This document shows positions 23,173 through 31,702 of a stretch of 33,599 nucleotides of DNA, one piece after another. Source of the stretch: Caryophanales bacterium (GTDB lineage Bacteria; Bacillota_I; Bacilli_A; RFN20; CAG-288); the NCBI GenBank assembly GCA_021621525.1, contig JAJVUU010000016.1, positions 1 through 33,599 of the forward strand. The letters are read 5' to 3'. Every line of letters starts with the position of its first letter. The first letter of the stretch is position 1. The notes under the pieces are model-generated. The model was not told where the DNA came from. It saw nothing but the letters and a program-made list of their open reading frames with translations, and did not search any database. Both the position numbers and the translations under genes were made by a program.

Positions 23173-23469
23173 ATGGAAAACGAAACTAACCTCGATCTCA
23201 CTGGGGACATCCGCTCACTCATCGAACCGTTGGTTAGCAAGCCTGAAGGTCTTCTGATCAAACGCACAGATAAGCCCGAGGACCTCGGAAAGAAGGAGCA
23301 GAACTACCTCATCCTCTGCGAAAAAGAGGATTTGGGAAAGCTGATCGGTCGTCATGGTGTCATTTCCGATTCCTTGCGTACTATCCTCAATGTTTCCGTC
23401 AAAAACATGAGAAAGAAAGTCCATCTTCGCTTCGAATCCTTCGATGAATTCAACGGCGAGGAAAAGTAA
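23173..23469 (+). CDS. khpA: KhpA-type KH-domain RNA-binding protein
   Basis: This 98-aa protein is a single KH domain protein that in Firmicutes binds RNA together with KhpB and influences cell division and sRNA biology. The RNA-binding loop is GKLIGRHGVISDSLRTIL (GxxG = GRHG), preceded by LILCEKEDLG. It starts 2 nt after rpsP with no separate promoter. A terminator follows, so most transcripts from the rpsP promoter probably end here. Confidence 0.92.
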   Translation: MENETNLDLTGDIRSLIEPLVSKPEGLLIKRTDKPEDLGKKEQNYLILCEKEDLGKLIGRHGVISDSLRTILNVSVKNMRKKVHLRFESFDEFNGEEK

Positions 23470-23478
23470 AACCACATT

Positions 23479-23503
23479 GGGGAGCTTACACTCCCCTTTT
23501 ATT
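23479..23503 (+). terminator. Terminator after khpA
   Basis: GGGGAG (23479-23484), loop CTTACA, CTCCCC (23491-23496), then TTTTATTG. It separates rpsP-khpA from rimM-trmD, giving lower expression of the downstream pair by read-through. Confidence 0.85.
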
Positions 23504-23526
23504 GATAAAGAAAGGTAGACAGAAAC

Positions 23527-24024
23527 ATGCCAAAAAAGAAAATCGGTAAAATCGTCAACTTCTTCGGGCTCAAGGGTCAGTTGAAGGTCAGCGTCACCTC
23601 ATCCACTGCAGCCGACCGTTTCAAAGTCGGAAAAAAGGTCTTGATTGCAGATCAGACCGGCGGGGAAAAAGAATATATCATCACTTCCGAGATGGTGAAG
23701 AATTCCAGAATCATAGCCATCGGACTTGAAGGCTATGATGATATCAACCAAATCCATTCCTTTATCGGAAAGGATATCTATCAGAACGTGCGTGCTCCGA
23801 AAGGGACGTTCTTTTATGATGAATTGATAGGACTTCATGTCATCGACCTCCATGGTCAGGACGTCGGCGTCGTCGACCACATCGAGAAGATGCCTGCGGG
23901 AGAATATCTTGTCATCGGCAAGACAACCTATATTCCATTCATCATGGACAAGTTCATTGAAAGTGTCGACAAGAAGGGAAAGAAGATTCAGCTGACGGAA
24001 CTCGGAAGCGAAGTCATCCAGTGA
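23527..24024 (+). CDS. rimM: 16S rRNA processing protein RimM
   Basis: This 165-aa protein helps mature the 30S head domain by binding S19. The N-terminal RimM barrel begins KIGKIVNFFGLKGQLKVSV, and the C-terminal PRC barrel includes LIGLHVIDLHGQDVGVV and ends near IPFIMDKFIESVD. The SD (AAAGG) is modest. Its stop overlaps the trmD start by 1 nt (TGATG), implying coupled translation. Confidence 0.95.
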   Translation: MPKKKIGKIVNFFGLKGQLKVSVTSSTAADRFKVGKKVLIADQTGGEKEYIITSEMVKNSRIIAIGLEGYDDINQIHSFIGKDIYQNVRAPKGTFFYDELIGLHVIDLHGQDVGVVDHIEKMPAGEYLVIGKTTYIPFIMDKFIESVDKKGKKIQLTELGSEVIQ

Positions 24025-24806
24025 TGAAGATCAAAATCATGACGCTTTTTCCGGATTTCTACAACGAATTCCTGAAAAGCTCCATCATCGGAAGAGCCAT
24101 ATCCAACGGCATTGTGGAAATCCAGCTCATCAATATCCGGAACTACTCCCTGGACAAAAACCACAGGGTCGATGACCATCCCATCGGTGGTGGAGCCGGC
24201 TTGATCATGAGGATGGAGCCTCTCATGAACTGCATGAGAGCAAACATAAGCGAAAAGACCCACAAGATCTTCCTTGGTCCGAAAGGTCATGCCTATACCC
24301 AGAAGGATGCCATCCGTCTTTCCAAGGAAGATGAAATCCTTCTTGTCTGCGGACACTACGAAGGCGTCGATTCCAGATTTGAAGATTATGTCGACGAAGA
24401 GATTTCCCTGGGTGATTTCATCCTTACGGGAGGTGAGATTCCGGCCATGGCTGTCTGTGATAGCATCGTCAGGCTTCTCAAAGGAGCCATCAGCGACGGC
24501 TCAACCAAGGAAGAATCGTTCAACAATACCATCCTGGAATATCCGCAATACACGTATCCCCTCGAATATGAGGGAAAGAAAGTTCCTGACATTCTCCTCT
24601 GTGGAAACCATGAGGCCATCGAAACCTATCATCGCAGAGAAGCCATCCGGGAGACCTACGAAAAAAGAAGGGATCTCTTCGATAAGATGACCTATTCCAA
24701 AAAGGATGCTCCTTTGATTGATCAGGTTTTGCATCACGACTCCAGCCTTACAAAAAAGGAAGAAGAAGCACTTCAAAAAGGGAAGCGTTTCACAGAATCA
24801 AAATAA
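24024..24806 (+). CDS. trmD: tRNA (guanine-N1-)-methyltransferase TrmD
   Basis: This 260-aa SPOUT enzyme makes m1G37 in tRNAs reading CNN-type codons, using S-adenosylmethionine, and prevents +1 frameshifts. Conserved parts are HRVDDHPIGGGAGLIMRMEP, GHYEGVDSRFEDYV, the trefoil-knot segment DFILTGGEIPAMAVCDSIVR, and YPLEYEGKKVPDILLCGNH. I took the ATG at 24024 overlapping the rimM stop; a GTG three bases earlier is possible but adds nothing conserved. It is the last gene on the plus strand and meets ffh at a shared terminator. Confidence 0.97.
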   Translation: MKIKIMTLFPDFYNEFLKSSIIGRAISNGIVEIQLINIRNYSLDKNHRVDDHPIGGGAGLIMRMEPLMNCMRANISEKTHKIFLGPKGHAYTQKDAIRLSKEDEILLVCGHYEGVDSRFEDYVDEEISLGDFILTGGEIPAMAVCDSIVRLLKGAISDGSTKEESFNNTILEYPQYTYPLEYEGKKVPDILLCGNHEAIETYHRREAIRETYEKRRDLFDKMTYSKKDAPLIDQVLHHDSSLTKKEEEALQKGKRFTESK

Positions 24807-24851
24807 AGACCGAAGCATCTGGCTGTCTCAGTCAGATACCTCGGTCTTTTT
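24805..24851. terminator. Bidirectional terminator between trmD and ffh
   Basis: AAAGACCGA (24805-24813) pairs with TCGGTCTTT (24841-24849), with an inner ATCTG/CAGAT stem. T-runs flank it on the plus strand (TTTTTC) and more weakly on the minus strand (TTTATTTTG). Confidence 0.9.
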
Positions 24852-24864
24852 CATCTTTTCAAAC

Positions 24865-26223
24865 CTATCTTTTCTTCCCCATGTTGAATCCCTGCATCAT
24901 GCTCATCGCCATGCGTGGATTGCGTTTGAACTCATTCATCTGTTTCTTCATGATGGCAAAGGAATCCAGAAGCTTGCTGACATCAGAAGGCTGTACGCCG
25001 GCTCCTTTGGCAATACGGACCTTTCTGCTAGTCTTGATCATCTCCGGCTTCTTTCTTTCCTCGCGTGTCATGGAATTGATGATGACTTCCGTCTTCTTAA
25101 GAGCCGCCTGGGCAGCATCCATCTGGTCATCATCCATCTTTGGCATGTTGGGAAGCATAGAGAGTACTTTCTTAAGAGGACCCAGACGGTTCATCTGTTT
25201 CATCAGGGAGAGCATGTCATTCAGATCGAAAAGTCCCTGCTGGAGACGCCTTGTGGTCTTTTCAGCCTGTTTGGCATCAATCTTCTCCTGCATCTCCTCG
25301 ACCAGGGAAACGATATCTCCCATGCCGAGGATTCTATCTGCCATACGGTCAGGATGGAAATTCTCGAAATCGGTCACCTTCTCGCCAGTACCGGCATACT
25401 TGATAGGGATTCCGGTCAGCTTCTTGATCGACAGGGCAGCACCGCCTCTGGAATCACCATCAAGCTTTGTCATGACAAGACCAGTGATCTTGACCTTGGA
25501 ATGGAAGGCCAAGGCAACGTTGGTGGCATTCTGACCGACCAAGGCATCCACGGTGAGCAAAGTCTCGTCGACATTGACACTTTTCTGGATATCCTGAAGT
25601 TCCTGCATCAGCTTCTCGTCGATTTCAAGACGGCCTGCTGTATCCAGAATGAGGATTTGATACTTCTCGGCAACCGCCTTTTCATAGGCGGCCTTGGCAA
25701 TCATCGGCACAGGCGTGCCTGTCCTATCCGAATAGGTATCCACTGCCGGATTGCATTTCAATCCAAGGTTGGTCAACTGATCGATGGCGGCAGGGCGGTA
25801 GACGTCCAATGCACCGAAAAGAACCTTCTTGTGGTTCTTGGTCTCGAAAAGCTGGGCAAGCTTGGCCGCCGAAGTCGTCTTACCGGTACCCTGAAGACCG
25901 ACCATCATGATGACCGTCGGACGGCCATCGAGGCGAAAAGGAATATCGTTGTCTCCGTCGCCAAGCAGCTTCTCCATCTTATCGTGGACAATCTTGACGA
26001 CCATGTCTCCAGGAGAAACCTTCTGAAGGACCTTCTGTCCGATGGATTCCTCGCGGACTTCCTTGATAAAGTCCGCAACGACATCATAATTGACATCAGC
26101 CTCCAACAATGCCTTTCTTACTTCGAAAAGCATCTCGTCCATATTTCTTTCGCTCAGCGTAGCCTGACCACGCATCTTCTTGAAGATGCCAGACAGACGG
26201 CTAGACAATCCTTCAAATGCCAT
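24865..26223 (-). CDS. ffh: Signal recognition particle protein Ffh (SRP54)
   Basis: This 452-aa GTPase binds signal sequences and 4.5S/6S RNA and delivers ribosomes to FtsY at the membrane. The N domain is followed by the G domain (GLQGTGKTT with Lys115, DVYRPAAIDQL, LDTAGRLEIDE, TKLDGDSRGGA) and a Met-rich M domain with SRKVRIAKGAGVQPSDV and a C-terminus rich in Met (PRMAMSMMQGFNMG). I chose the ATG at 26223, 9 nt after AAGGAG; a TTG two codons upstream is less likely. It overlaps ylxM by 11 nt and is the last gene of its operon. Confidence 0.98.
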   Translation of the reverse strand: MAFEGLSSRLSGIFKKMRGQATLSERNMDEMLFEVRKALLEADVNYDVVADFIKEVREESIGQKVLQKVSPGDMVVKIVHDKMEKLLGDGDNDIPFRLDGRPTVIMMVGLQGTGKTTSAAKLAQLFETKNHKKVLFGALDVYRPAAIDQLTNLGLKCNPAVDTYSDRTGTPVPMIAKAAYEKAVAEKYQILILDTAGRLEIDEKLMQELQDIQKSVNVDETLLTVDALVGQNATNVALAFHSKVKITGLVMTKLDGDSRGGAALSIKKLTGIPIKYAGTGEKVTDFENFHPDRMADRILGMGDIVSLVEEMQEKIDAKQAEKTTRRLQQGLFDLNDMLSLMKQMNRLGPLKKVLSMLPNMPKMDDDQMDAAQAALKKTEVIINSMTREERKKPEMIKTSRKVRIAKGAGVQPSDVSKLLDSFAIMKKQMNEFKRNPRMAMSMMQGFNMGKKR

Positions 26224-26557
26224 AACCAAATTCTCCTTTCAGGTCCTGTATCAATTCTTCCCGTTTGGTTTCATCTTTCTCTTTCGAAAGTTCATCGAGC
26301 TTTTTGAGGAGAACAGCATATTTTTCCTTCAGCGACAACTTTTCCTCATATCGAAGAAGCTGTTTCTCACCATGGCTGAGAGATTCAAAGACAGCATTCC
26401 TGGAGACTTTTTCCAATTCGGAAATTTCCGTGATGGAATAATCATCCAAATAGAACATTTCCAGCCTTCTGCTGACGTTCTTCGTCAGGAGTTTTCCGTA
26501 CAGGAGAAGAAGTTCAGAAATCTTCTCCTTCTTTTCAAGTTCGTTTTCCATACTCAT
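26213..26557 (-). CDS. ylxM: YlxM/p13-like SRP-associated DNA/RNA-binding protein
   Basis: This 114-aa helical protein resembles YlxM, which stimulates the SRP GTPases in some streptococci and is encoded next to ffh. It has the helix-turn-helix region MFYLDDYSITEISELEKVSR, then NAVFESLSHGEKQLLRYEEK, followed by a Glu/Lys-rich coiled coil. The ATG at 26557 overlaps the upstream gene's stop as ATGA; a second Met at 26551 is possible. Its end overlaps ffh by 11 nt. Confidence 0.92.
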   Translation of the reverse strand: MSMENELEKKEKISELLLLYGKLLTKNVSRRLEMFYLDDYSITEISELEKVSRNAVFESLSHGEKQLLRYEEKLSLKEKYAVLLKKLDELSKEKDETKREELIQDLKGEFGYGI

Positions 26558-26808
26558 AGGACAAAGAAGAGGAGGTCCAGAAGGCAGAAAACGATGCCGG
26601 TGATAAAGAAAATATACCAGAATCTCGGATATTTATAGAAATGGGCTCTATCAATCCACTGCTCCATCAAGGCAAAGAGGAAGGCGAGAGTCACCGACAT
26701 GACGACTTCAGTAAGATAATAGTTCGGAATCAAAAGATGGATAAGAATAGACAGGATTGAATTCAGGAGATAGACGAGAAACAATCCGAGAAAGAAACGT
26801 ACGATCAT
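26554..26808 (-). CDS. Uncharacterised 84-aa membrane protein in the SRP operon
   Basis: I do not recognise this protein. It has three hydrophobic segments: about residues 2-27 (FFLGLFLVYLLNSILSILIH), 33-52 (TEVVMSVTLAFLFALMEQW) and 64-84 (YIFFITGIVFCLLDLLFFVL), with a short polar loop DRAHFYKYPR. Both ends overlap their neighbours by ATGA (ftsY upstream, ylxM downstream), so it is locked into the operon by translational coupling. The frame is preserved with no stops and the overlaps are exact, which argues for a real gene. Its location between the SRP receptor and SRP accessory gene suggests a membrane-targeting link; this is inference. Confidence 0.8.
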   Translation of the reverse strand: MIVRFFLGLFLVYLLNSILSILIHLLIPNYYLTEVVMSVTLAFLFALMEQWIDRAHFYKYPRFWYIFFITGIVFCLLDLLFFVL

Positions 26809-27890
26809 TCTTTTTCTCCGTCTCCGACAAGAAGTCCGTATAGATACTTGTCCAAATCAAATTCTTCAAGGTCATCCATTTTTTCGCCCAATCCGATGAA
26901 TTTGACCGGCAGGGAAAGCCTGTCACGAATAGATAGGATAATACCACCTTTGGAAGTTCCATCCATCTTCGTGATGATGATTCCGGTGATGTTGACCGCC
27001 TCTTTGAAGACGCTCGCCTGGTCGATTCCGTTCTGCCCTGTATTGGCATCGATGATGAGAAGAGATTCATGCGGCGCGGAAGGAATGACCTTTTTGATGA
27101 CCCTGACCATCTTGGAAAGTTCATCCATGAGACCTTTTTTGTTCTGCAACCTTCCGGCGGTATCGACAAGAACCAAATCATACTTTTCTTCAACGGCTTT
27201 TTTCATGGCATCATAGCATAAGGATGCCGGATCGCTGTTTGGTCTTGAAATGATATCGACACCGACCTTGCCGGCCCAGAAAGTCAGCTGTTCGACAGCC
27301 CCGGCACGGAACGTATCTCCGGCAACGAGAAGAACCTTCTTCCCACGTCCCTTGTATTTATAAGCCAGCTTGGCAACCGTCGTCGTCTTACCGACACCAT
27401 TGACACCACACATGAAAATGACGGTCGGAGAGTCTTTGGAAAACTCGATGTCCGTCGAAAAGCTGCCGCCTTTGTTTGCATAGGACACAAACATCTTATC
27501 AATGAGTAGGTCATTGAGTTCTGCAGGATCGGTGATTTTCCTTGCGCTGGCTTCCAAGGAAGTTTCCTTGATCAGCTCCAGTGAAAGATTGACGCCGACA
27601 TCCGCCTCAATCAAGATTCTTTCCAGTGAATCAAAGTAATCCTGATTGACGACTTTGTTTGAATTGGCAAGTTTTTTTAACCGTTCGGTAAAACCAATCC
27701 TAGACTTATCAAGTCCGGCGACATACTTGTCCTCGACTATGCGTTCGCTTTCCTTTGCAGGCAAAGGCTGCTTTTTTTCTTCATCTGCTGTTTGCTCAGG
27801 AAGCTTATTGGCCTCCTGTCCTGCTTCTTCCTTCTTTTCGTCATCTTTTCGGTGTGCGAACTTATTCTTCAAGAAATTGATCAGTCCCAT
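26805..27890 (-). CDS. ftsY: Signal recognition particle receptor FtsY
   Basis: This 361-aa GTPase is the membrane-associated SRP receptor. A short charged A region (residues 1-55, KKEEAGQEANKLPEQTADEE) precedes the NG domain. G motifs are GVNGVGKTTT (Lys168), DTFRAGAVEQL, LVDTAGRLQNKKGLMDEL, TKMDGTSKGG and the closing GLGEKMDDLEEFD. The ATG lies 1 nt after the rnc stop, with the weak SD GGT inside rnc, so translation is probably coupled. Its 3' end overlaps the 84-aa membrane protein gene by 4 nt. Confidence 0.98.
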   Translation of the reverse strand: MGLINFLKNKFAHRKDDEKKEEAGQEANKLPEQTADEEKKQPLPAKESERIVEDKYVAGLDKSRIGFTERLKKLANSNKVVNQDYFDSLERILIEADVGVNLSLELIKETSLEASARKITDPAELNDLLIDKMFVSYANKGGSFSTDIEFSKDSPTVIFMCGVNGVGKTTTVAKLAYKYKGRGKKVLLVAGDTFRAGAVEQLTFWAGKVGVDIISRPNSDPASLCYDAMKKAVEEKYDLVLVDTAGRLQNKKGLMDELSKMVRVIKKVIPSAPHESLLIIDANTGQNGIDQASVFKEAVNITGIIITKMDGTSKGGIILSIRDRLSLPVKFIGLGEKMDDLEEFDLDKYLYGLLVGDGEKE

Positions 27891-27891
27891 A

Positions 27892-28575
27892 TCATTTACC
27901 TACTTTCTTGCGCAAGGCATCCTTGGCCGCATTGATTTCTGCTTCTTTGGTGTTGTGCCCCTTCCCGATTCCAAGGCTTACATCTCCATACCTTGCTTCA
28001 ACCGTAAAGCACACATTTTCAGAATTCGGATTTTCCTGCTTCAACACGACATATTGTATGTTGGCCCCTTTGAGCATCTCCTGAAGTCTGGATTTTGAAT
28101 CCCTGGAAAGAGATACATGCATCGCCTGGGAAAGCAGAGGGTAAAAAATCGATATGACCATCCTTCTCACGAATTCATATCCTTGATCCAGATAAACTGC
28201 AGCAACGAAAGATTCAAAGACGTCTTCATCGATGTGCTTATGAAACTTGACGTTGTCCTTTTCTCCTTGAGAATACCGTACCAATTTTGAGAACCCGAAG
28301 ATTTCCTCGGAAAGGCGGGTCAAGGTCCGTCCTTCTACAAGAGCCGAGCGCATTTTGGATAGACTGCCGGAATTGCAGTCTGGATTTTCCTGATACACCA
28401 AATCTCCTACAATCATATCCAAAAGGGAGTCTCCCAGAAACTCAAGTCTATCATAAGACGGACAATCCTTATGTTCATTGCTATAGGAAGCATGGGTAAA
28501 GGCCTGCTCATAAAGGGCTATATTATCTGTCTTGATATGGAAACGTTCGAAAACCTTGTCCAAGCCTGGAATCAT
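27892..28575 (-). CDS. rnc: Ribonuclease III
   Basis: This 227-aa endonuclease cleaves double-stranded RNA such as rRNA precursors and, in Firmicutes, 6S/scRNA. The signature is DRLEFLGDSLLD with Glu45 and Asp49; the second half of the active site is EDVFESFVAAVYLD with Asp118 and Glu121. The C-terminal dsRBD reads DSKSRLQEMLKGANIQYVVL and ends GIGKGHNTKEAEINAAKDAL. Its start overlaps the plsX stop as ATGA. Here rnc links lipid synthesis (plsX) to the SRP genes. Confidence 0.97.
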   Translation of the reverse strand: MIPGLDKVFERFHIKTDNIALYEQAFTHASYSNEHKDCPSYDRLEFLGDSLLDMIVGDLVYQENPDCNSGSLSKMRSALVEGRTLTRLSEEIFGFSKLVRYSQGEKDNVKFHKHIDEDVFESFVAAVYLDQGYEFVRRMVISIFYPLLSQAMHVSLSRDSKSRLQEMLKGANIQYVVLKQENPNSENVCFTVEARYGDVSLGIGKGHNTKEAEINAAKDALRKKVGK

Positions 28576-29579
28576 ATTTGCTCCTGATTTTGAAATTGTG
28601 TTCTGATTTTTTCGACGATATCGGTCTCTGCCATCTTTTTGGCAACGCCGATTGCCTGATAGAAGGCATATTCATTGGAATTTCCATGTGCTTTTACACA
28701 CACACCATCGATTCCTAGAAGGATGGCTCCGCCATAGCGGCGATAATCCATCGTCTCCTTCATTTCCTTGAAGCCTTTGGATGAAAGAAGATAACCGATT
28801 TTGGTGACAAGATTCTTCTTGAAGGACTGCTTAATGAGATCGTTCATGATTTTTCCCATTCCTTCGCTCGCCTTCAGGAAAATGTTTCCGGCATAACCAG
28901 GAGTCACGATGACATCATGATTTCCATCCAGGGCATTCCTGGCCTCGACGTTTCCCTGAAATCCTTCCAGATGCCGTTCTTTCATCAGATGATAGGCTTC
29001 GACAACCTCATCCGTCCCCTTGCCTTCTTCCAAACCGTTAGAAAGGATAAAGACGCCCGGGTTCTTCACGCCAAGCACTGATTCGGCATATAATCTTCCC
29101 ATGATACCGAACTGATAAACTTCCTCAGCCGTATTATAATTGCTTGCTCCGATATCCATGACGACGGAAGGAACGCCCTTCTTCTTGGTCGGAAAAGGAG
29201 AACACAATCCAGCTCTCAATACACCATCGGCCGTTCTCAGAAGGATTGTCGATCCTGTGACAAATCCGCCGCTTGAACCGGCAGTCAGAACGGCATCTGC
29301 CTTCTTTTGCTTCACTGCATCAATAGCCTGATACATAGACGATTTTTTCGAGCGAAGGAAATCCAATGGTTTGATTTCCATCGGAATAACATCTTGAGTC
29401 GGAACGATTTCGACCCGATTCTGATTTTTAGAATTTTCAAAGCAAGGCTTCAATATCTTTTCATCACCGAAGAGAAGAAAAGAAACCTGCGGATCATCAT
29501 TCAGATATTTTGCGACAGCTGCCGCAAGAACCTGAGGTCCACTATCGGAACCCATCATGTCGATTGATATTTTAACCAT
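28572..29579 (-). CDS. plsX: Phosphate acyltransferase PlsX
   Basis: This 335-aa enzyme converts acyl-ACP to acyl-phosphate, the first step of phosphatidic acid synthesis in most Gram-positive bacteria. It shows the N-terminal KISIDMMGSDSGP (the common form is DAMGGDHAP, so the His is replaced), AVLTAGSSGGFVTGSTILL, VMDIGASNYNTAEEVYQFG and the later VTPGYAGNIFLKASEG. I chose the ATG at 29579 because GGAGG lies 7 nt upstream; an in-frame upstream ATG (29600) adds seven residues without an SD. It is the first gene of the six-gene operon, not followed by fabD/acpP as in many relatives. Confidence 0.95.
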   Translation of the reverse strand: MVKISIDMMGSDSGPQVLAAAVAKYLNDDPQVSFLLFGDEKILKPCFENSKNQNRVEIVPTQDVIPMEIKPLDFLRSKKSSMYQAIDAVKQKKADAVLTAGSSGGFVTGSTILLRTADGVLRAGLCSPFPTKKKGVPSVVMDIGASNYNTAEEVYQFGIMGRLYAESVLGVKNPGVFILSNGLEEGKGTDEVVEAYHLMKERHLEGFQGNVEARNALDGNHDVIVTPGYAGNIFLKASEGMGKIMNDLIKQSFKKNLVTKIGYLLSSKGFKEMKETMDYRRYGGAILLGIDGVCVKAHGNSNEYAFYQAIGVAKKMAETDIVEKIRTQFQNQEQI

Positions 29580-29607
29580 AGGAAAACCTCCTGTGAACAC
29601 TATCTAT

Positions 29608-29636
29608 ATGATACCAAAATTCGCCGTTATATTGAA
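29608..29636 (-). promoter_or_regulatory. Candidate promoter of the plsX-ffh operon
   Basis: TATCAT (29608-29613 in complement) with an extended -10 TGG, and TTCAAT at -35 with a 17-bp spacer, about 30 nt before the plsX start. Confidence 0.5.
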
Positions 29637-29683
29637 ATAATACTTATCGCCTGGGCCCTTTTTTCTTAAACAAGAACAGTTTC

Positions 29684-29705
29684 GCTTTCTTTAAGCAAAG
29701 AAAGC
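29684..29705 (-). repeat. Hairpin after recG
   Basis: GCTTTCTTT (29684-29692) and AAAGAAAGC (29697-29705) form a perfect 9-bp stem with a 4-nt loop, 12 nt beyond the recG stop. On the minus strand it is followed by GAAACTG, not a T-run, so it is at best a weak or factor-dependent terminator or an RNA-stability element. Confidence 0.55.
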
Positions 29706-29716
29706 ATGCAGTGGCT

Positions 29717-31696
29717 TCATCCGATATTCAGTTTATCTTCCATATCGATTGATTTCAGATAATTCGCATTCTCGCTGTTTTTTGGATCAGATAGTATATC
29801 TGAAGCATCCTTTCGTGCACACTCGAACATTTTCAAATCATCGACGAAATTACATACCATAAGTTCGGATTTTCCGGACTGATTGGTTCCGGCATACGAA
29901 CCACTCCCTCTCTGCTTCAGATCAAACTCGGAAATTTTCAATCCATCATCACAGGAAACAAGAAAATGCAACTTGTCAAGTGCATCCTTGTCATCTCCGT
30001 CATAGACAAGAATAGCCAACGCATATTCACCGCTCCTTCCAATTCTTCCACGGAGCTGGTGCAAAGTCGACAAGCCAAAGCAATTCGCATCATATACGAT
30101 AAGCAGACAGGCAGATGAGACATCAATGCCAACCTGTATGACCGTGGTTGAAACCAAGATTGGTTTTTCGTTGTTGATAAAGCTCTTGATGATTTGATCT
30201 TGGCTATCCTTTTTGATTTTTCCATGCAACAGATTGGCCTTGCCCGGATACCTTGAGGAAATTTCATCAAAAACCTGCTTTGCACTGCTTGTTTCTCTTT
30301 CCCCCTGGGAAATTTTCGGTGCGACGATAAAGACCTGCCTTTGACTTAGCAAAGCTTTGTCAATTGCTTTATAAATCAAAGGATCCATGCTTTGGACAAC
30401 TCTTGTCTCAACGTTTCTCTTCCCTGATGGAAATTGATTCAATGTAGAAACATCCAAGTCAGCATTGATAATCTGAGATAATGTTCTGGGAATCGGTGTG
30501 GCAGACATCATCAGAATATCTGCAATTCCGGATTTGGAAAGAACCTTCTCACGTTGTTCAACGCCAAAAAGCTGTTGTTCATCAATGACGACAAGACCAA
30601 GATCGGCAAATTTAACATTATCGGAAAGAACCGATGTTGTCGAAACAAGAACAGAAACTTCTCCGCTTTGAAGTCCCTGAAGAAGCTCTCTACGTTCTTT
30701 CGTCTTCATCGCATTCCCGGCCAGAAATCCGATGTTGATGGAATAGGGATGAAACATTTTTTGTAAATTTTCATAATGCTGCATGGCCAATTCAAAGGTC
30801 GGAGCCATCAGAACACCCTGCTTTTTCCTCAAACAGTTGCCATAAAGACTCACAAAAGCAACCAATGTCTTCCCCGTACCGACATCGCCCTGAAGAAGAC
30901 GATACATGACTTCTTCTTTTTCCATATCAAGAATGATATCCCGGATAGCTGCCAATTGATCCGTCGTTGGTTTGAAGGCAAGATTTCGAACAAACTCATT
31001 GACCGCCTTATGAGAAATCGGCTGGGAATCACTCTTCTTTTTTGCTTGCATTTCCTTCTTCAAAGACAGTGCTTTGACACAGTATTGAAGGGCTTCTTCA
31101 TACTTGAAGACACGCAATCCCTCATATAGATTCTTTTCATCGCGTGGAAGATGGACAAAGCGATATGCATCAAATTCATTGATAAGATGATATTTCTTGA
31201 TAAGTCTCTCTGGCAAGCTGCTCACCATATAGGATGCTGAAGTAGGGTAGGAAAGAACCTTTCTTATGGAACTGGCAAAGTAAGACTGAGAAACGCCTTT
31301 TGGAAGGTTATAGACTGGTTTGATGCCTGTCATGACATAATATGAATCAGCATCATAGATGGAATATACGATATATGCCTTTCTAGCTACCGAATAATAC
31401 AAGACAAAGCATAATTCTTTTCCGGAGCTAAGTTTAATCCCATAAAAAGGCTGATTATATACAATACAATCTATCTTATGATAAGAGATATCCAACTGAA
31501 AACGGATAATGCTGATTTTAGCCGTGTTAAGGCATTTTACATTCAATGGAAGACCTTTGAAAACAAAGCGTTGACCATTTGCAGGAGTGGTCGTAAAAGG
31601 ACTGGTTTTTAAAGATTCATATCGAGATGGAAATATACGAAGCAAGTCTTCTTCTTTAGATAATTCCAAAAGTGAATAAAGTTCTTTGATGTTCAT
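29717..31696 (-). CDS. recG: ATP-dependent DNA helicase RecG (divergent)
   Basis: This 659-aa superfamily 2 helicase remodels stalled forks and Holliday junctions. The N-terminal wedge/OB part is divergent and short (it starts MNIKELYSLLELSKEEDLLR, with FPSRYESLKTSPF); most RecG proteins have 20-30 more N-terminal residues. Helicase motifs are LLQGDVGTGKT (Lys276), VIDEQQLFGVEQRE (residues 372-375, where the family has DEQH), MSATPIPRTL, VSTTVIQVGIDV and QLRGRIGRSGEYAL. The C-terminal FDLKQRGSGSYAGTNQSGKS matches the family TRG/wedge-contact region. The ATG at 31696 has no SD, and a TATAAT box ends 7 nt upstream, so the message may be leaderless. Expressed alone after a terminator. Confidence 0.94.
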   Translation of the reverse strand: MNIKELYSLLELSKEEDLLRIFPSRYESLKTSPFTTTPANGQRFVFKGLPLNVKCLNTAKISIIRFQLDISYHKIDCIVYNQPFYGIKLSSGKELCFVLYYSVARKAYIVYSIYDADSYYVMTGIKPVYNLPKGVSQSYFASSIRKVLSYPTSASYMVSSLPERLIKKYHLINEFDAYRFVHLPRDEKNLYEGLRVFKYEEALQYCVKALSLKKEMQAKKKSDSQPISHKAVNEFVRNLAFKPTTDQLAAIRDIILDMEKEEVMYRLLQGDVGTGKTLVAFVSLYGNCLRKKQGVLMAPTFELAMQHYENLQKMFHPYSINIGFLAGNAMKTKERRELLQGLQSGEVSVLVSTTSVLSDNVKFADLGLVVIDEQQLFGVEQREKVLSKSGIADILMMSATPIPRTLSQIINADLDVSTLNQFPSGKRNVETRVVQSMDPLIYKAIDKALLSQRQVFIVAPKISQGERETSSAKQVFDEISSRYPGKANLLHGKIKKDSQDQIIKSFINNEKPILVSTTVIQVGIDVSSACLLIVYDANCFGLSTLHQLRGRIGRSGEYALAILVYDGDDKDALDKLHFLVSCDDGLKISEFDLKQRGSGSYAGTNQSGKSELMVCNFVDDLKMFECARKDASDILSDPKNSENANYLKSIDMEDKLNIG

Positions 31697-31702
31697 AATT
31701 TC

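Noticed and set aside
24718..26307. A 529-codon open frame opposite ffh and ylxM
   Set aside because: It crosses the trmD end, a bidirectional terminator and two certain genes; no conserved motif.
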